DNA of 64,000 nt, from contig CM001438.1 of assembly GCA_000244995.1 (NCBI GenBank), positions 1,170,921 to 1,234,920 of the forward strand, given 5' to 3'. Below, in pieces: positions 23,173-32,305 of the stretch. The first letter of the stretch is position 1; every line of letters begins with the position of its first letter. The DNA comes from Burkholderiales bacterium JOSHI_001 (lineage in GTDB: Bacteria > Pseudomonadota > Gammaproteobacteria > Burkholderiales > Burkholderiaceae_C). The translations under genes were made by a program, and so were the position numbers. Below the pieces are notes generated by a model, which was not told the DNA's origin, searched no databases, and saw nothing but the letters and a program-made list of their open reading frames with translations.

Positions 23173-24963
23173 ATGACTTCGCCCGTTTCATGCGCCGCCC
23201 TCGACAGCCACCGCCGGTGGTTCACCTGGGCCTGCCTGCTGCTGATGATGATGATGGGGCTGCCGCTGCCTGCGCGGGCCGTGGCTGCGGACCGCCTGCA
23301 GCTCAGCGACGCGCGCAGCGACATCGACGCCTGGGCCCATGTGCAGGTGCTGTCGGACCCGGAAAGCCAGTGGCAGGTGGGCGATGTGCTCACCCGGCTG
23401 AAGGACTTCCAGCCGCCGGGCGGCCGGCATGCCAACCTGGGCGTGCGCCGCGACGTGGTGTGGATGCGCGTGCCGCTGGACGTGCCGATGCACGAATCCG
23501 GCCAGTGGCTGCTGGACCTGAACTATCCCTCGCTGGACGACGTGACGGTCTATCTCGTCACCGATGGCCGGTCCGTGCGCGAGCTGCACCTGGGCCGCCA
23601 GGTGCCCTTCGGCGAACGGCCGATGCCTTCGCGCTCGCACGTGGCACCGCTGCGGCTGGAACCGGGCCAGGAACACGAACTGGTCCTGCGGGTGAAGACG
23701 GCCAGCTCGATGATCGTGCCCATCCGCTTCATGAAGCCCGACGCCTTCAATGCCCGCGAGGCCACGGTGCAGCTGTTGCAGGGCGTGGCCGCCGGCATCG
23801 GCCTGTGCCTGCTGGTGTACAGCCTGGCGCATTGGCTCAGCCTGCGTGACGCCACCTTTGTGCAGTACGCGCTGTCGGCCTCCTGCATCACCTTGTTCTT
23901 CTTCTCCTACCACGGGCTGGGCTCACAGCACCTGTGGTCCGGCAGCAGCTGGCTGAACGTCAACATGGCGCCGTTCTCGGTGCTGCTGGCGCTGGTGGGG
24001 GGGCTGCTGTTCCTGGACCAGGCGCTGGGGGTGCGAGACCTCAGCCCGCTGCTGTCGCGCCTGCTGCGCGGGGCGGCGCTGGCCGCGGGCCTGGTGGCCA
24101 CCGCCTTTGCGCTGGGTTTGATCGGCTACCGCCAGGCCCACCTGGCCGGCACCATCCTCGGCCCCATGCCGGTGCTGCTGGGCCTGCCCGCGGCGGTGGC
24201 GCGCCTGCGCAGGGGCGACCGCGTGGCGCTGTACATCGTGCTCGGTTGGGGTCTGTACGCGGTTGGCATTGCCACCATGGCATTGCTGCTGCGCGGCCTG
24301 GTGGATTTCAACGATTTCACCAACCACGCCTTCCAGGCCGGTGCACTGCTGGAGATGGTGATGTGGCTGCGCGCTTTGGGCGCGCGCATGGACGAAACCC
24401 GGCGCCTGGCCGAAAGTGTGGGACGCGAACGCGAAGCCCTGCGCTCGCTGGCCCACACCGATGCCCTGACCGGCCTGCCCAACCGGCGCGGCCTGGCGCT
24501 GGAGATCCAGGCCCTGCTGCCGCAGGCCACGGCGCAGCGCCTGCTGGCGGTGTACCTGCTGGATCTGGACGGTTTCAAGGCCGTGAACGACCGCCTGGGC
24601 CACGACGCGGGCGACGAATTGCTGAAGGCCGTCGCGCAAAGGCTGCGCGCGCTGTTGCGCAACCGCGACGTGGTGGCCCGCCTGGGCGGTGACGAATTCG
24701 TGGTGCTGGCCGGCGACCTGCCCAGCGACGCCGACGCGCGCCACCTGGGCACCAAGCTGCTGGAAGGCTTCAAGGCGCCGTTCCAGATCAATGGCCAGTC
24801 CTGCCGCGTGGGCCTGACCATCGGCTACGCGCTGGGCCCGCTGGACGGGCACGACGAAGGCAGCCTGCTCAAGCGTGCCGACGCCGCCATGTACGCCGGC
24901 AAGCAGGCCGGCAAGCACTGCATGAAGCGTGGCGCGGCCTCGGTCGGCCTGGTCGGCGCCTGA
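23173..24963 (+). CDS. 7TM-DISM diguanylate cyclase (paralogue 1)
   Basis: The 596-residue signalling protein has a signal peptide, a DISM extracellular domain (about 40-185, with WAHVQVLSDPESQWQVGDVLTRL), seven membrane helices (about 195-410), a short coiled linker and a GGDEF domain (about 435-590). The active-site motif GGDEF is intact in ARLGGDEFVVLAG. The inhibitory I-site RNRD sits exactly five residues before it. It should make cyclic di-GMP with product feedback in response to an external cue, perhaps a carbohydrate. It closely resembles the protein at 29222-30967 throughout. Confidence 0.92.
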   Translation: MTSPVSCAALDSHRRWFTWACLLLMMMMGLPLPARAVAADRLQLSDARSDIDAWAHVQVLSDPESQWQVGDVLTRLKDFQPPGGRHANLGVRRDVVWMRVPLDVPMHESGQWLLDLNYPSLDDVTVYLVTDGRSVRELHLGRQVPFGERPMPSRSHVAPLRLEPGQEHELVLRVKTASSMIVPIRFMKPDAFNAREATVQLLQGVAAGIGLCLLVYSLAHWLSLRDATFVQYALSASCITLFFFSYHGLGSQHLWSGSSWLNVNMAPFSVLLALVGGLLFLDQALGVRDLSPLLSRLLRGAALAAGLVATAFALGLIGYRQAHLAGTILGPMPVLLGLPAAVARLRRGDRVALYIVLGWGLYAVGIATMALLLRGLVDFNDFTNHAFQAGALLEMVMWLRALGARMDETRRLAESVGREREALRSLAHTDALTGLPNRRGLALEIQALLPQATAQRLLAVYLLDLDGFKAVNDRLGHDAGDELLKAVAQRLRALLRNRDVVARLGGDEFVVLAGDLPSDADARHLGTKLLEGFKAPFQINGQSCRVGLTIGYALGPLDGHDEGSLLKRADAAMYAGKQAGKHCMKRGAASVGLVGA

Positions 24964-25104
24964 GGCAGCGCGAAAAACCTCACGCACTCAGGGTTGTCCC
25001 CTCGTGCGGACGGTTGATGCGTGCGGACTTGTCTTTCCTCAAGATGCAAGCACGCGGCGGGTGTGGCCCGGCGCGGCGCAAAAAACATCGAAGGAGAGTC
25101 ATTC

Positions 25105-27870
25105 ATGCACATGCACCATCCTGGGCGCGCGCGCGCTGCGCTCGTGGCGGCACTGGCCGCCGCACTGACCGCCTGCGGCGGCGGCGGCACCGACGCGGGT
25201 AACAACAATGGCAACAACAACGGTGGCGGCAACACGCCCACCGCGCTCACCCTCAGCGGCACCGCGGTGCGCGGCGCCGCACTGGGCAACGTGACCGTCC
25301 AGGTCAAGTGCGCCACCGGCAGCGGCCAGGGCAGCACCGACGCCAATGGCGTGTTCAGCATCAGCATCGAAGGCGGCGTGCTGCCCTGCGTGCTGCAAGC
25401 CCCGCTGCCCGACGGCGGCACCTTGCACTCGGCGGTCAGCAGCGCCAGCGGCGGCGCCGCCCAGGTGAACATCAGCCCGCTGACCGAACTGGTGGTGGCC
25501 AGCGCTGCGGGCGTGGACCCGGCCACGCTGTTCCAGGAATTCGAGCAGCGCAAGGAAGCGGTGAGCGACACCGCCTTGACCCAGGCCGTGAGCCAGGTGG
25601 TCACGCAACTCACCAGCGTGGTGGACCTGGGCGGTGTGAACCCGCTGACGGCGACCTTGGTGGTGGGCAACGACCTGGACAAGAAAATCGACGACCTGAA
25701 CGCCAAGCTGGCCGAAGCGGGCAGTTCGCTGGACGACCTGGCCAAGAGCCTGGCCACCAACTCCCCGGTGGCGCCCGCGCCGGCGCCCACGGCCGACCCC
25801 GACGCCGGCACCAGCGCCACCGCGTCGGTGGCGGCCGAACTGCTGTTCAAGCCCGCGGCGGCCAACTGCCCGTCGCTGCGCAGCGGCACCTACCGCTTCA
25901 ATGAATTCGAGGCCGCAGCCGACTTCGCCACCGGGACGGTGGAGGTGGACGCCGAGAAGCTGACGATCAAGAACGCCGACGGCAGCATCGACGCCATGCA
26001 GCCGCTGGGCACCTGCCGCTACCGCCTGCCTGACGGCAGCGACCTGGTGGTGTCCGCCGCAGGGGTGGGCGCCTTCCGCAGTGTGAGCATCAGCAACGGC
26101 GTGACGACGGCTCGCGCCGGCCTGGTGTTCCCCGAACAAACGCACGCGCTGGCCTCGCTGGCCGGCACCTGGAACTACCTGGGTCAGCGCGCCGACGCCA
26201 CAGGCGGCACCTTCAGCCCGTTCAGCGGCAGCGTCACGCTGGACGCCGCCGGCAAGGTCACGGCGGCCACGCTGTGCGCCGACCTGAAGACCTGCAGCGA
26301 GGACCTGTCGCTCTTCAGCGGCAGCTTGAAGGCCAGCACCGCGGGCGGCTTCGACCATGTCGACGCCAACAATGCCGTCACCGCCCGCACCACGGTCTTC
26401 AAGGCTGGCGGTGGCGCCGTGATGGCCGTCACCAAGCAGGCCAGCGGCAGCTACCTGATCCTGACCCGGCCGCGTGCCAATGCCCTGCCGGCGACGCTGG
26501 ACGTGCACTCGCGCTCGTGGAACATCACCATCAACAACGCACTGCTGTCGCCCGGCGGCACGGGCGAAAGCGGCAACACGCCGGTGTCGGTGGACAGCGC
26601 CGCGCAGAGCTACGTGCGCCTGAGCGTGGCCGGCAACGGCGGCACCTTCCCCGAGACGCTGAAGGTGAACCAGCCGCGCAACGGCTACACCACCCGCGTG
26701 GCGGCCAGCAACGTGCCCATCAGCGTGGGCACGAACACCGCCACCGTGCGCGAGTTCGTCTTCCTGGGCCTGAAGGGCATGGGCATCACCCCGGTGGCGC
26801 TGACCCCCACGGAAACCGCCACCGGCCAGATGATTCTGTCTGTGGGCCAGACCGGCAACACCTTCGTGGCCGCCGAGATGTTGAACCGCCCCTTCGCGCC
26901 CAACTGCACCGCGCTTCGCTCCGGCAGCCATCGCCTGGTGTCGCTGGAACGCGCCACCGCCACCGAGCCGAACATCGGTGTGGTGAACATCGACGCGACC
27001 GGCCTGAAAGTCACCGACGCCAATGGCACCTCCACCTTCACGCCGAACGGCCTGTGCCGCTACACCAACGACAACGGCGCGCAGATCGTGGTGTCGCAGT
27101 CGGGTGTGATCGTCATCCGCGGCGGCACCGGCGACCTGCACGCCCGCGTCGCCTTCCCCGAGCAGACCCACAGCGTGGCCGAACTGGCCGGCACCTGGAA
27201 CAAGCTGGGCATGCAGTCGCCCGACCCGGGCAACAGCCTGTTCTTCCCGGATGCGGCCACCCTCACGCTGGACGCCGCCGGCACCGCCAGCAGCGCCCAG
27301 TACTGCGTGGACGTCACCAACTGCCAGACCGTCACCGACCTGCAGGTGGCGCACACCGTCAACCCGGCCGGCGGCTTCGACCGCGTCACGGCCGCGGGCG
27401 AGGCGCCCGACCGCGTGTTCGCTTTCCGCGCCGGCAACGGCGACCTGATGCTGGTGAGCGGCGACGACAGCGGCGCCCTGGGCTTCTGGACCCAGAAGCG
27501 CAGCAACGGCCTGCAGGCCGTGGGCACACGCAACCGCAGCTGGGACCTGGTGGTGAACCCGGCCAGCCTGCAGGGCGTGCTCAGTGAGAGCAGCAACACC
27601 GTCGCGTCGGTGGACACCGCCGTCCAAAGCGTGGTGCGCAACCGCAAGACCGCCAGCGGCGCGGCCTACGCCGAGACCATCACGGTGAACAAGCCGCGTG
27701 ACGGCTACAACAGCCGCGCCGCAGCCACGGTCACCGCCAGCGATGGCAGCGCCGTCGCTGTGCGCGAATTCACCTCGTTGTCGATGCGCGGCATGGGCTT
27801 CAACGCGCTGAAGTACATCGAAGCGCCCAACGCCGCCCCGTCGCTGCTGATTTCGGTGAACCAGCCCTGA
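25105..27870 (+). CDS. Large lipoprotein with internally duplicated domain
   Basis: The 921-residue predicted lipoprotein has signal, lipobox LTAC (Cys24), a Gly/Asn-rich linker (GTDAGNNNGNNNGGGN) and a carboxypeptidase-regulatory-like beta domain (about 45-110). A helical segment follows, then two homologous blocks of about 340 residues (about 243-585 and 589-921). Each block opens with a Cys-containing RSG motif (CPSLRSGTYRF, CTALRSGSHRL). Each carries FPEQTH..LAGTWN, then RSWN/RSWD, NTPVSVDSA/NTVASVDTA, and NQPRNGYTTR/NKPRDGYNSR, and ends VREF..L.MRGMG-like. AAGGAG precedes ATG 25105. The exact function is unknown; surface or periplasmic binding is likely. Confidence 0.85.
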   Translation: MHMHHPGRARAALVAALAAALTACGGGGTDAGNNNGNNNGGGNTPTALTLSGTAVRGAALGNVTVQVKCATGSGQGSTDANGVFSISIEGGVLPCVLQAPLPDGGTLHSAVSSASGGAAQVNISPLTELVVASAAGVDPATLFQEFEQRKEAVSDTALTQAVSQVVTQLTSVVDLGGVNPLTATLVVGNDLDKKIDDLNAKLAEAGSSLDDLAKSLATNSPVAPAPAPTADPDAGTSATASVAAELLFKPAAANCPSLRSGTYRFNEFEAAADFATGTVEVDAEKLTIKNADGSIDAMQPLGTCRYRLPDGSDLVVSAAGVGAFRSVSISNGVTTARAGLVFPEQTHALASLAGTWNYLGQRADATGGTFSPFSGSVTLDAAGKVTAATLCADLKTCSEDLSLFSGSLKASTAGGFDHVDANNAVTARTTVFKAGGGAVMAVTKQASGSYLILTRPRANALPATLDVHSRSWNITINNALLSPGGTGESGNTPVSVDSAAQSYVRLSVAGNGGTFPETLKVNQPRNGYTTRVAASNVPISVGTNTATVREFVFLGLKGMGITPVALTPTETATGQMILSVGQTGNTFVAAEMLNRPFAPNCTALRSGSHRLVSLERATATEPNIGVVNIDATGLKVTDANGTSTFTPNGLCRYTNDNGAQIVVSQSGVIVIRGGTGDLHARVAFPEQTHSVAELAGTWNKLGMQSPDPGNSLFFPDAATLTLDAAGTASSAQYCVDVTNCQTVTDLQVAHTVNPAGGFDRVTAAGEAPDRVFAFRAGNGDLMLVSGDDSGALGFWTQKRSNGLQAVGTRNRSWDLVVNPASLQGVLSESSNTVASVDTAVQSVVRNRKTASGAAYAETITVNKPRDGYNSRAAATVTASDGSAVAVREFTSLSMRGMGFNALKYIEAPNAAPSLLISVNQP

Positions 27871-27890
27871 CGCGCTTGGCCTGAAACCAG

Positions 27891-27914
27891 AAGGCCCGCG
27901 CGAGCGGGCCTTTT
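27891..27914 (+). terminator. Intrinsic terminator after the large lipoprotein
   Basis: AAGGCCCGC, loop GCGA, GCGGGCCTT and further T: a nine-pair stem with a short T-run, 20 bases after the lipoprotein stop. A weaker A-run on the other side may also stop the convergent AAA+ gene. Confidence 0.85.
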
Positions 27915-27934
27915 CCGTTCGGGAGACGCAGCGG

Positions 27935-28936
27935 CTACTGCACGAAGCCGATCGGCGAGCGCTTGCCGCTGGGCTCGGGCAGGTCGCACAGGCGCACCGT
28001 GCCGCGGCCGTCCAGCTTGGCATTGCCGAAGGCCGTCATCCAGGCCCGGCGCATCTCGCGCGGCACCACCTCGGCCATGCGGTCCAGCACGTCCTCGGGC
28101 GGGTCGGGGTCGAATCGCTGGCCCCAGGCGTGGTCCTGGCGGATGCCGCGGTACAGCTTGGCAGCGATGCGGCGCGCGGCGTCGAAGTCGGGCATGGCCA
28201 CTTCGTACACGTTCATGCGGTTCAGGATGGGCTCGGGGATGGCGCGCTCGTCGTTGGCGGTGGCCACCCAGATCATCTGGCTGGCGTCCACCGCCACCTC
28301 AGCGAATTCGTCGATGAAGTGGCCGGCCGTGTCATGTTCCAGCAGGCTGTACAGCGCACCCAGGGGGTCGTAGGCATGTTCGCCGCGGGCCTTGTCGATC
28401 TCGTCGATCACCATCACCGGGTTGGCGTAGGTGCCTTCCACCAGGGTTTCAAACACCTTGCCCGGCCGCGCGCCCTTCCATTGTGAAGACGCACCCGACA
28501 GCACCCAGCCGGCGGTGAGCGAACTCATGCTGACGAAGCCCATGCCGGTGCCCAGCAACTGGGCCATTTCGCGCGCAAAGTGGGTCTTGCCCACGCCGGG
28601 CGGGCCCAACAGCAGCAGCGGGGTGATCTCCAGCGCGTCGCGGCTGTCTTCACACAGCGCCAGCTGGCGCTTCACGTCGTCCAGCACGGCGTGGAAGTTG
28701 GGCAGTTCGTCGTACAGGTGTTCCATGGCCGGCAGGCCGCTGGGTTTGACCTGGAAGCGTTCAGGGCCTTTTTCCAGCATGCGCTCGTAGGTGGCGCGCA
28801 GGGTTTCATGTTCCTTCGGTGGCAGCTTGCCCAGCCGGCGTTCCACCTCGTCGGTGCGGTAGACGCGGCGCATCTGCGCAATCGGTATGCAACCGGGCGC
28901 GGACGCCATGGGAACCAGGTCGTGCGATGCAGACAT
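27935..28936 (-). CDS. AAA+ ATPase with Lon-like central domain
   Basis: The 333-residue protein is a single AAA+ module with an N-terminal helical extension of about 80 residues. Walker A is GPPGVGKTHF near 118, Walker B is VMVIDEIDK, sensor 1 is WVATANDERAIPEPILNRM and the arginine finger region follows. A Lon-type lid includes VPREMRRAWMTAFGNA. There is no protease domain, so it probably remodels a partner. GGAGG lies 5 bases before ATG 28936. It is convergent with the large lipoprotein and divergent from the second diguanylate cyclase; neither neighbour reveals its target. Confidence 0.82.
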   Translation of the reverse strand: MSASHDLVPMASAPGCIPIAQMRRVYRTDEVERRLGKLPPKEHETLRATYERMLEKGPERFQVKPSGLPAMEHLYDELPNFHAVLDDVKRQLALCEDSRDALEITPLLLLGPPGVGKTHFAREMAQLLGTGMGFVSMSSLTAGWVLSGASSQWKGARPGKVFETLVEGTYANPVMVIDEIDKARGEHAYDPLGALYSLLEHDTAGHFIDEFAEVAVDASQMIWVATANDERAIPEPILNRMNVYEVAMPDFDAARRIAAKLYRGIRQDHAWGQRFDPDPPEDVLDRMAEVVPREMRRAWMTAFGNAKLDGRGTVRLCDLPEPSGKRSPIGFVQ

Positions 28937-29221
28937 GCCACCTCCATGAAGGAACCTGTCGGGCCCATTGAAGCAGGGCCGGCCGCACCGGCATGGCGCG
29001 AGAAGCATGCGCAATACCGGGCAGTTGCTGAACAGACTAGCAAATCATGGGCCGCCTGCGCCACCCCCGGTCAGGTAGGGGACTTCCCGCGCCCGTGTGA
29101 AGCGCTGCACAGTGGCCTGGGGGACACCGGGGCTCAAGAAGCGACGGCTGCGGCCGATAGGACTGGGTGGAGCGGTGTACCGGTGCCGTTCGCCCACCCG
29201 ACCGCCTGCCGAGAAGTCCCC

Positions 29222-30967
29222 ATGCCCCTGTACCGATTGCTGCTGGCCCTGCTGGTCTGGCTGGCCCTGGCCGGGGTCGCGGCTGCGCAAAGCCCGATGG
29301 ACCTGGACCGCCGCGCCGGTGTGCACGATGCCTGGCCCCACATGACCATGCTGGCGGACCCGCAAGGCACGCTGGACCTGGGCCAGGTGCTGGCACGCAC
29401 GAAGGACTTCACGCCGGGCGCGGGTGCCAACCTGGGGCGTCGCAGCGGCGCCGTGTGGCTGCGCCTGCCGGTGCAGGCCATGGGCAGTGACGGCCGCTGG
29501 GTGCTGGACATCGACTACCCGCCGCTGGACCGCATTGACGTCTACCTGCTGGACGGCCAGCGCCTGGAGCGGCAGGCCCGGCTGGGAGACCACATCGACT
29601 GGGCGCAGCGTGCACTGCAAACCCGCAGCCATGCCCTGGTGCTGGACCTGCCGCCCGGGCAGCCTCGCACCGTGCTGATGCGCCTGCAGACCACCGGCAG
29701 CATGCTGGCGCCGGTGGCCTTCTACACCCATGAACGTTTCGAGCAGCGCGAGTCGCGCGAACAGGCCCTGCAGGGCCTGCTGGCCGGCGCGGGCCTGATC
29801 CTGCTGCTGTACAGCCTGGCGCAATGGCTGATGTTGCGCGACGCCATGTTCATCCTGTATGCACTCACGCTGCTGGGCACCACGGCCTTCTTCGGCGCGC
29901 TGTCCGGTGTGGGGCCGCAGCATGTGTGGGGCAGCTTCAGCTGGTTCAGCCGCAACGCGCCGCCCTTTGCCATCCTGCTGGGCGTGTGCGGGGCCTTCTT
30001 CTTTGCGTTGCGCGCGCTGGAGGTGGCGCGCTACAGCCCGCGGGTGGCCTGGGTGGTGCGCATTTGCGGTGCACTGGCGGGACTGACCGCGCTGGCCTTC
30101 GCGGCCGGCGCGGTGGACTACGTCACCGCGCAGGGCGTGGGCCTGGCCCTGGGGCCGGCGCCCATGCTGCTGGTGCTGCCCACGGCCTTCAAGCGCCTGC
30201 GCGAAGGCGACCGCGCCGCGGTGTACCTTCTGCTGGGTTGGAGTTTCTACAGCGTGGGCGTGCTGGCCATCGTGGGCCTGCTGTCAGGCCTGCTGCCGGT
30301 GAACTTCTGGAGCCTGCACGGCTTCCAGTTCGCGTCGCTGGTGGAGATGGGCACCTGGATGCTGGTGCTGGCCGAGCGGGTGCAGGACATCCGCCGCGGC
30401 GTGGCACGGCTGCAGATGGACCGCGACCGCATGCACTCGCTGGCCCACACCGACGCACTCACCGGCCTGTTGAACCGCCGCGGCCTGCAGGAGGCCATGG
30501 CCCCGGCCCTGGCCGGCTGCCACCCGCGCAGTTCGCTGGTGCTGTACCTGCTGGACCTGGACGGCTTCAAGCCGGTGAACGACACCCTGGGCCACGACGC
30601 GGGCGACGAACTGCTGGTGGCCGTGGGCCAGCGCCTGCGCGCGCAATTGCGCGCGTCCGACCTGGTGTGCCGACTGGGCGGCGACGAGTTCGTGCTGGTG
30701 GTGCCGGGCATCAGCGCCGAGGCCGACGCGCGGCGCCTGGGCGAGAAGGTGCTGAAAGCCTTTGGCGAGCCCTTCCAAGTGGCCGGCGGCACCTGCCGTG
30801 TGGGCCTGACCATCGGCTATGCGCTGGCCCCGCAGGACGACCGCGGCCTGGAAGGCCTGCTCAAGCGCGCCGACGCGGCGATGTACGCGGGCAAGCAGGC
30901 GGGCAAGAACCGGGTGCAGCGGGGGGCGGCGGGGGCCGGATTGGCGTCGCAGGTCCCGGCGGCTTGA
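29222..30967 (+). CDS. 7TM-DISM diguanylate cyclase (paralogue 2)
   Basis: The 581-residue paralogue of the protein at 23173 has the same order: signal peptide (LLALLVWLALAGVAAAQ), DISM domain (WPHMTMLADPQGTLDLGQVLARTKDF), seven helices (about 180-395) and a GGDEF domain. The active site is CRLGGDEFVLVVPG with I-site RASD five residues before it, so both catalysis and feedback should be intact. The conserved tails (LKRADAAMYAGKQAGK) of the two proteins are nearly identical. The 285 bases upstream hold no gene I can support. The gene converges on gspF. Confidence 0.92.
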   Translation: MPLYRLLLALLVWLALAGVAAAQSPMDLDRRAGVHDAWPHMTMLADPQGTLDLGQVLARTKDFTPGAGANLGRRSGAVWLRLPVQAMGSDGRWVLDIDYPPLDRIDVYLLDGQRLERQARLGDHIDWAQRALQTRSHALVLDLPPGQPRTVLMRLQTTGSMLAPVAFYTHERFEQRESREQALQGLLAGAGLILLLYSLAQWLMLRDAMFILYALTLLGTTAFFGALSGVGPQHVWGSFSWFSRNAPPFAILLGVCGAFFFALRALEVARYSPRVAWVVRICGALAGLTALAFAAGAVDYVTAQGVGLALGPAPMLLVLPTAFKRLREGDRAAVYLLLGWSFYSVGVLAIVGLLSGLLPVNFWSLHGFQFASLVEMGTWMLVLAERVQDIRRGVARLQMDRDRMHSLAHTDALTGLLNRRGLQEAMAPALAGCHPRSSLVLYLLDLDGFKPVNDTLGHDAGDELLVAVGQRLRAQLRASDLVCRLGGDEFVLVVPGISAEADARRLGEKVLKAFGEPFQVAGGTCRVGLTIGYALAPQDDRGLEGLLKRADAAMYAGKQAGKNRVQRGAAGAGLASQVPAA

Positions 30968-31012
30968 AGCGGGCCGGCCGCCGCCGGGCCGCCCCAAGGC
31001 GGCCGCGGCCCC

Positions 31013-31072
31013 GCAGGCCACGGAGGGGCCCCTGCAGGTCCCTGGGGGCAGGAGCGAAGCGACGTGGGGGCC
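31013..31072. repeat. G/C-tract palindromic element (copy B)
   Basis: Directly after the gspF stop on the minus strand comes GGGCCCCCACGTCGCTTCGC, then TCCTGCCCCCAGGGACCTGC. The arrangement of C-tract, CG-TTCG hairpin, C-tract and G-tract resembles copy A at 10694-10742. Upstream, 30987-31004 forms a separate perfect hairpin (GGCCGCC, CCAA, GGCGGCC). Together they fill the gap between the convergent gspF and diguanylate cyclase genes and may act as a terminator. Confidence 0.5.
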
Positions 31073-32296
31073 CTATTTCACCCAGGTGTTCAGCTGGATG
31101 ATCGGCAGCAGCACCGCCAGCACGATCAACAGCACCACCACGCCCATGGCCACGATGAGCAGCGGCTCCAGCAGCGTGGCCAGGGCCATGGCGCGGCGTT
31201 GCACCTCGCTGGACAGCTGGCGCGCGGCGCGCTCCAGCATGGCCGGCAGCTGGCCGGTCTGTTCGCCCAGGCGGGCGAACATGGACAGGATGCCCGGAAA
31301 GCGCTTCTTGCCCGCCAGCGCGCTGGCCAGCGGCGCGCCTTCGCGCACCATCACCAGCGCGTCCAGCGCGTCCACCCGCATGGCGCGGTTGCCCAGGGTT
31401 TCGGCCGCGGCCTGCAGCGCCTTCAGGATGGGCACGCCGGCACCGGCCAGCATGGCCAGCGTGCCGGCAAAGCGCGACGCGTTGTAGCCCCGGGTCAGCG
31501 GCCCGATCAAGGGCAGACGCAGCCAGGCGGCGTCGAAGCGCTGGCGAAAGCCCTCGTTGCGCAGCGACAGGCTCAAGCTGAAGCCGCCCGCCACCAGCGC
31601 GATCAGCACCAGCCAGCCCCATTGCCGCACAAAGGCGCTGATGCCCAGCATGATGGTGGTCAGCAGGGGCAGCGCGCGCTTGCTGCTGACGAACACATTG
31701 GCCACCTGCGGCACCACGTAGGTGACCAGGAAGGTGACGATCACCACCGCGATGGCCGACACAATCATCGGGTACAGCGCCGCGCCCAGCAGCTTGCCCT
31801 TGAGCGCCTGGCGCTCTTCCAGGTCATCGGCCAGGCGTTCCAGCACGCCGCCCAGCGCCCCGCTCTGTTCACCCGCGGCCACCACGGCGCGGTAGATCTC
31901 GTCGAATTCACGCGGCATGCCGCCCAGCGCGCGCGCGAAGGGCGATCCGGCGTTCACCTCGGCGCGCAGGTGGGCCAACAGTTCGCGCTGGCGCGGGTCC
32001 TCGGCCTCGTCGGCCAGGGAGGTGAGCGCACGTTCCAGCGGCAGGCCTGCGCCCACCAGGCCGGCCAGCTGGCGCGTCCACACGCTCAGCGTGGTGGGGT
32101 TGAAGGCGCGGCGTGAAAACTTCGAATTGGTGCCCACGCCTTCGGCCGCGGTGCCGGCCGCCACCGGGCTGACCTCCAGCGGCACCAGCCCTTGGGCGCG
32201 CAGCTGCGAACGGGCGGTTTTGGGGTTGTCGGCGTCCAGCAGGCCCTTCAGCGGCTTGCCGTCGGCGTTCAGCGCCTCGAAGCGGTAGGCAGGCAT
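31073..32296 (-). CDS. gspF: Type II secretion inner-membrane platform protein GspF
   Basis: The 407-residue protein has two homologous GspF domains, each followed by membrane helices: FTRQLAGLVGAGLPLERAL-like in the first (WTRQLAGLVGAGLPLE) and FAGTLAMLAGAGVPILKALQ in the second. The start MPAYRFEALNADGKPLKG is the usual GspF opening. GspF organises the inner-membrane platform and contacts the ATPase GspE, whose gene ends 9 bases upstream. It is the last gene of the D-E-F segment. Confidence 0.96.
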   Translation of the reverse strand: MPAYRFEALNADGKPLKGLLDADNPKTARSQLRAQGLVPLEVSPVAAGTAAEGVGTNSKFSRRAFNPTTLSVWTRQLAGLVGAGLPLERALTSLADEAEDPRQRELLAHLRAEVNAGSPFARALGGMPREFDEIYRAVVAAGEQSGALGGVLERLADDLEERQALKGKLLGAALYPMIVSAIAVVIVTFLVTYVVPQVANVFVSSKRALPLLTTIMLGISAFVRQWGWLVLIALVAGGFSLSLSLRNEGFRQRFDAAWLRLPLIGPLTRGYNASRFAGTLAMLAGAGVPILKALQAAAETLGNRAMRVDALDALVMVREGAPLASALAGKKRFPGILSMFARLGEQTGQLPAMLERAARQLSSEVQRRAMALATLLEPLLIVAMGVVVLLIVLAVLLPIIQLNTWVK

Positions 32297-32305
32297 GGAA
32301 CGGAA

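Noticed and set aside
25099-28023. A 974-codon minus-strand frame opposite the large lipoprotein
   Set aside because: The sense strand has signal peptide, lipobox, ribosome site and terminator. The antisense product has none and is compositionally biased.
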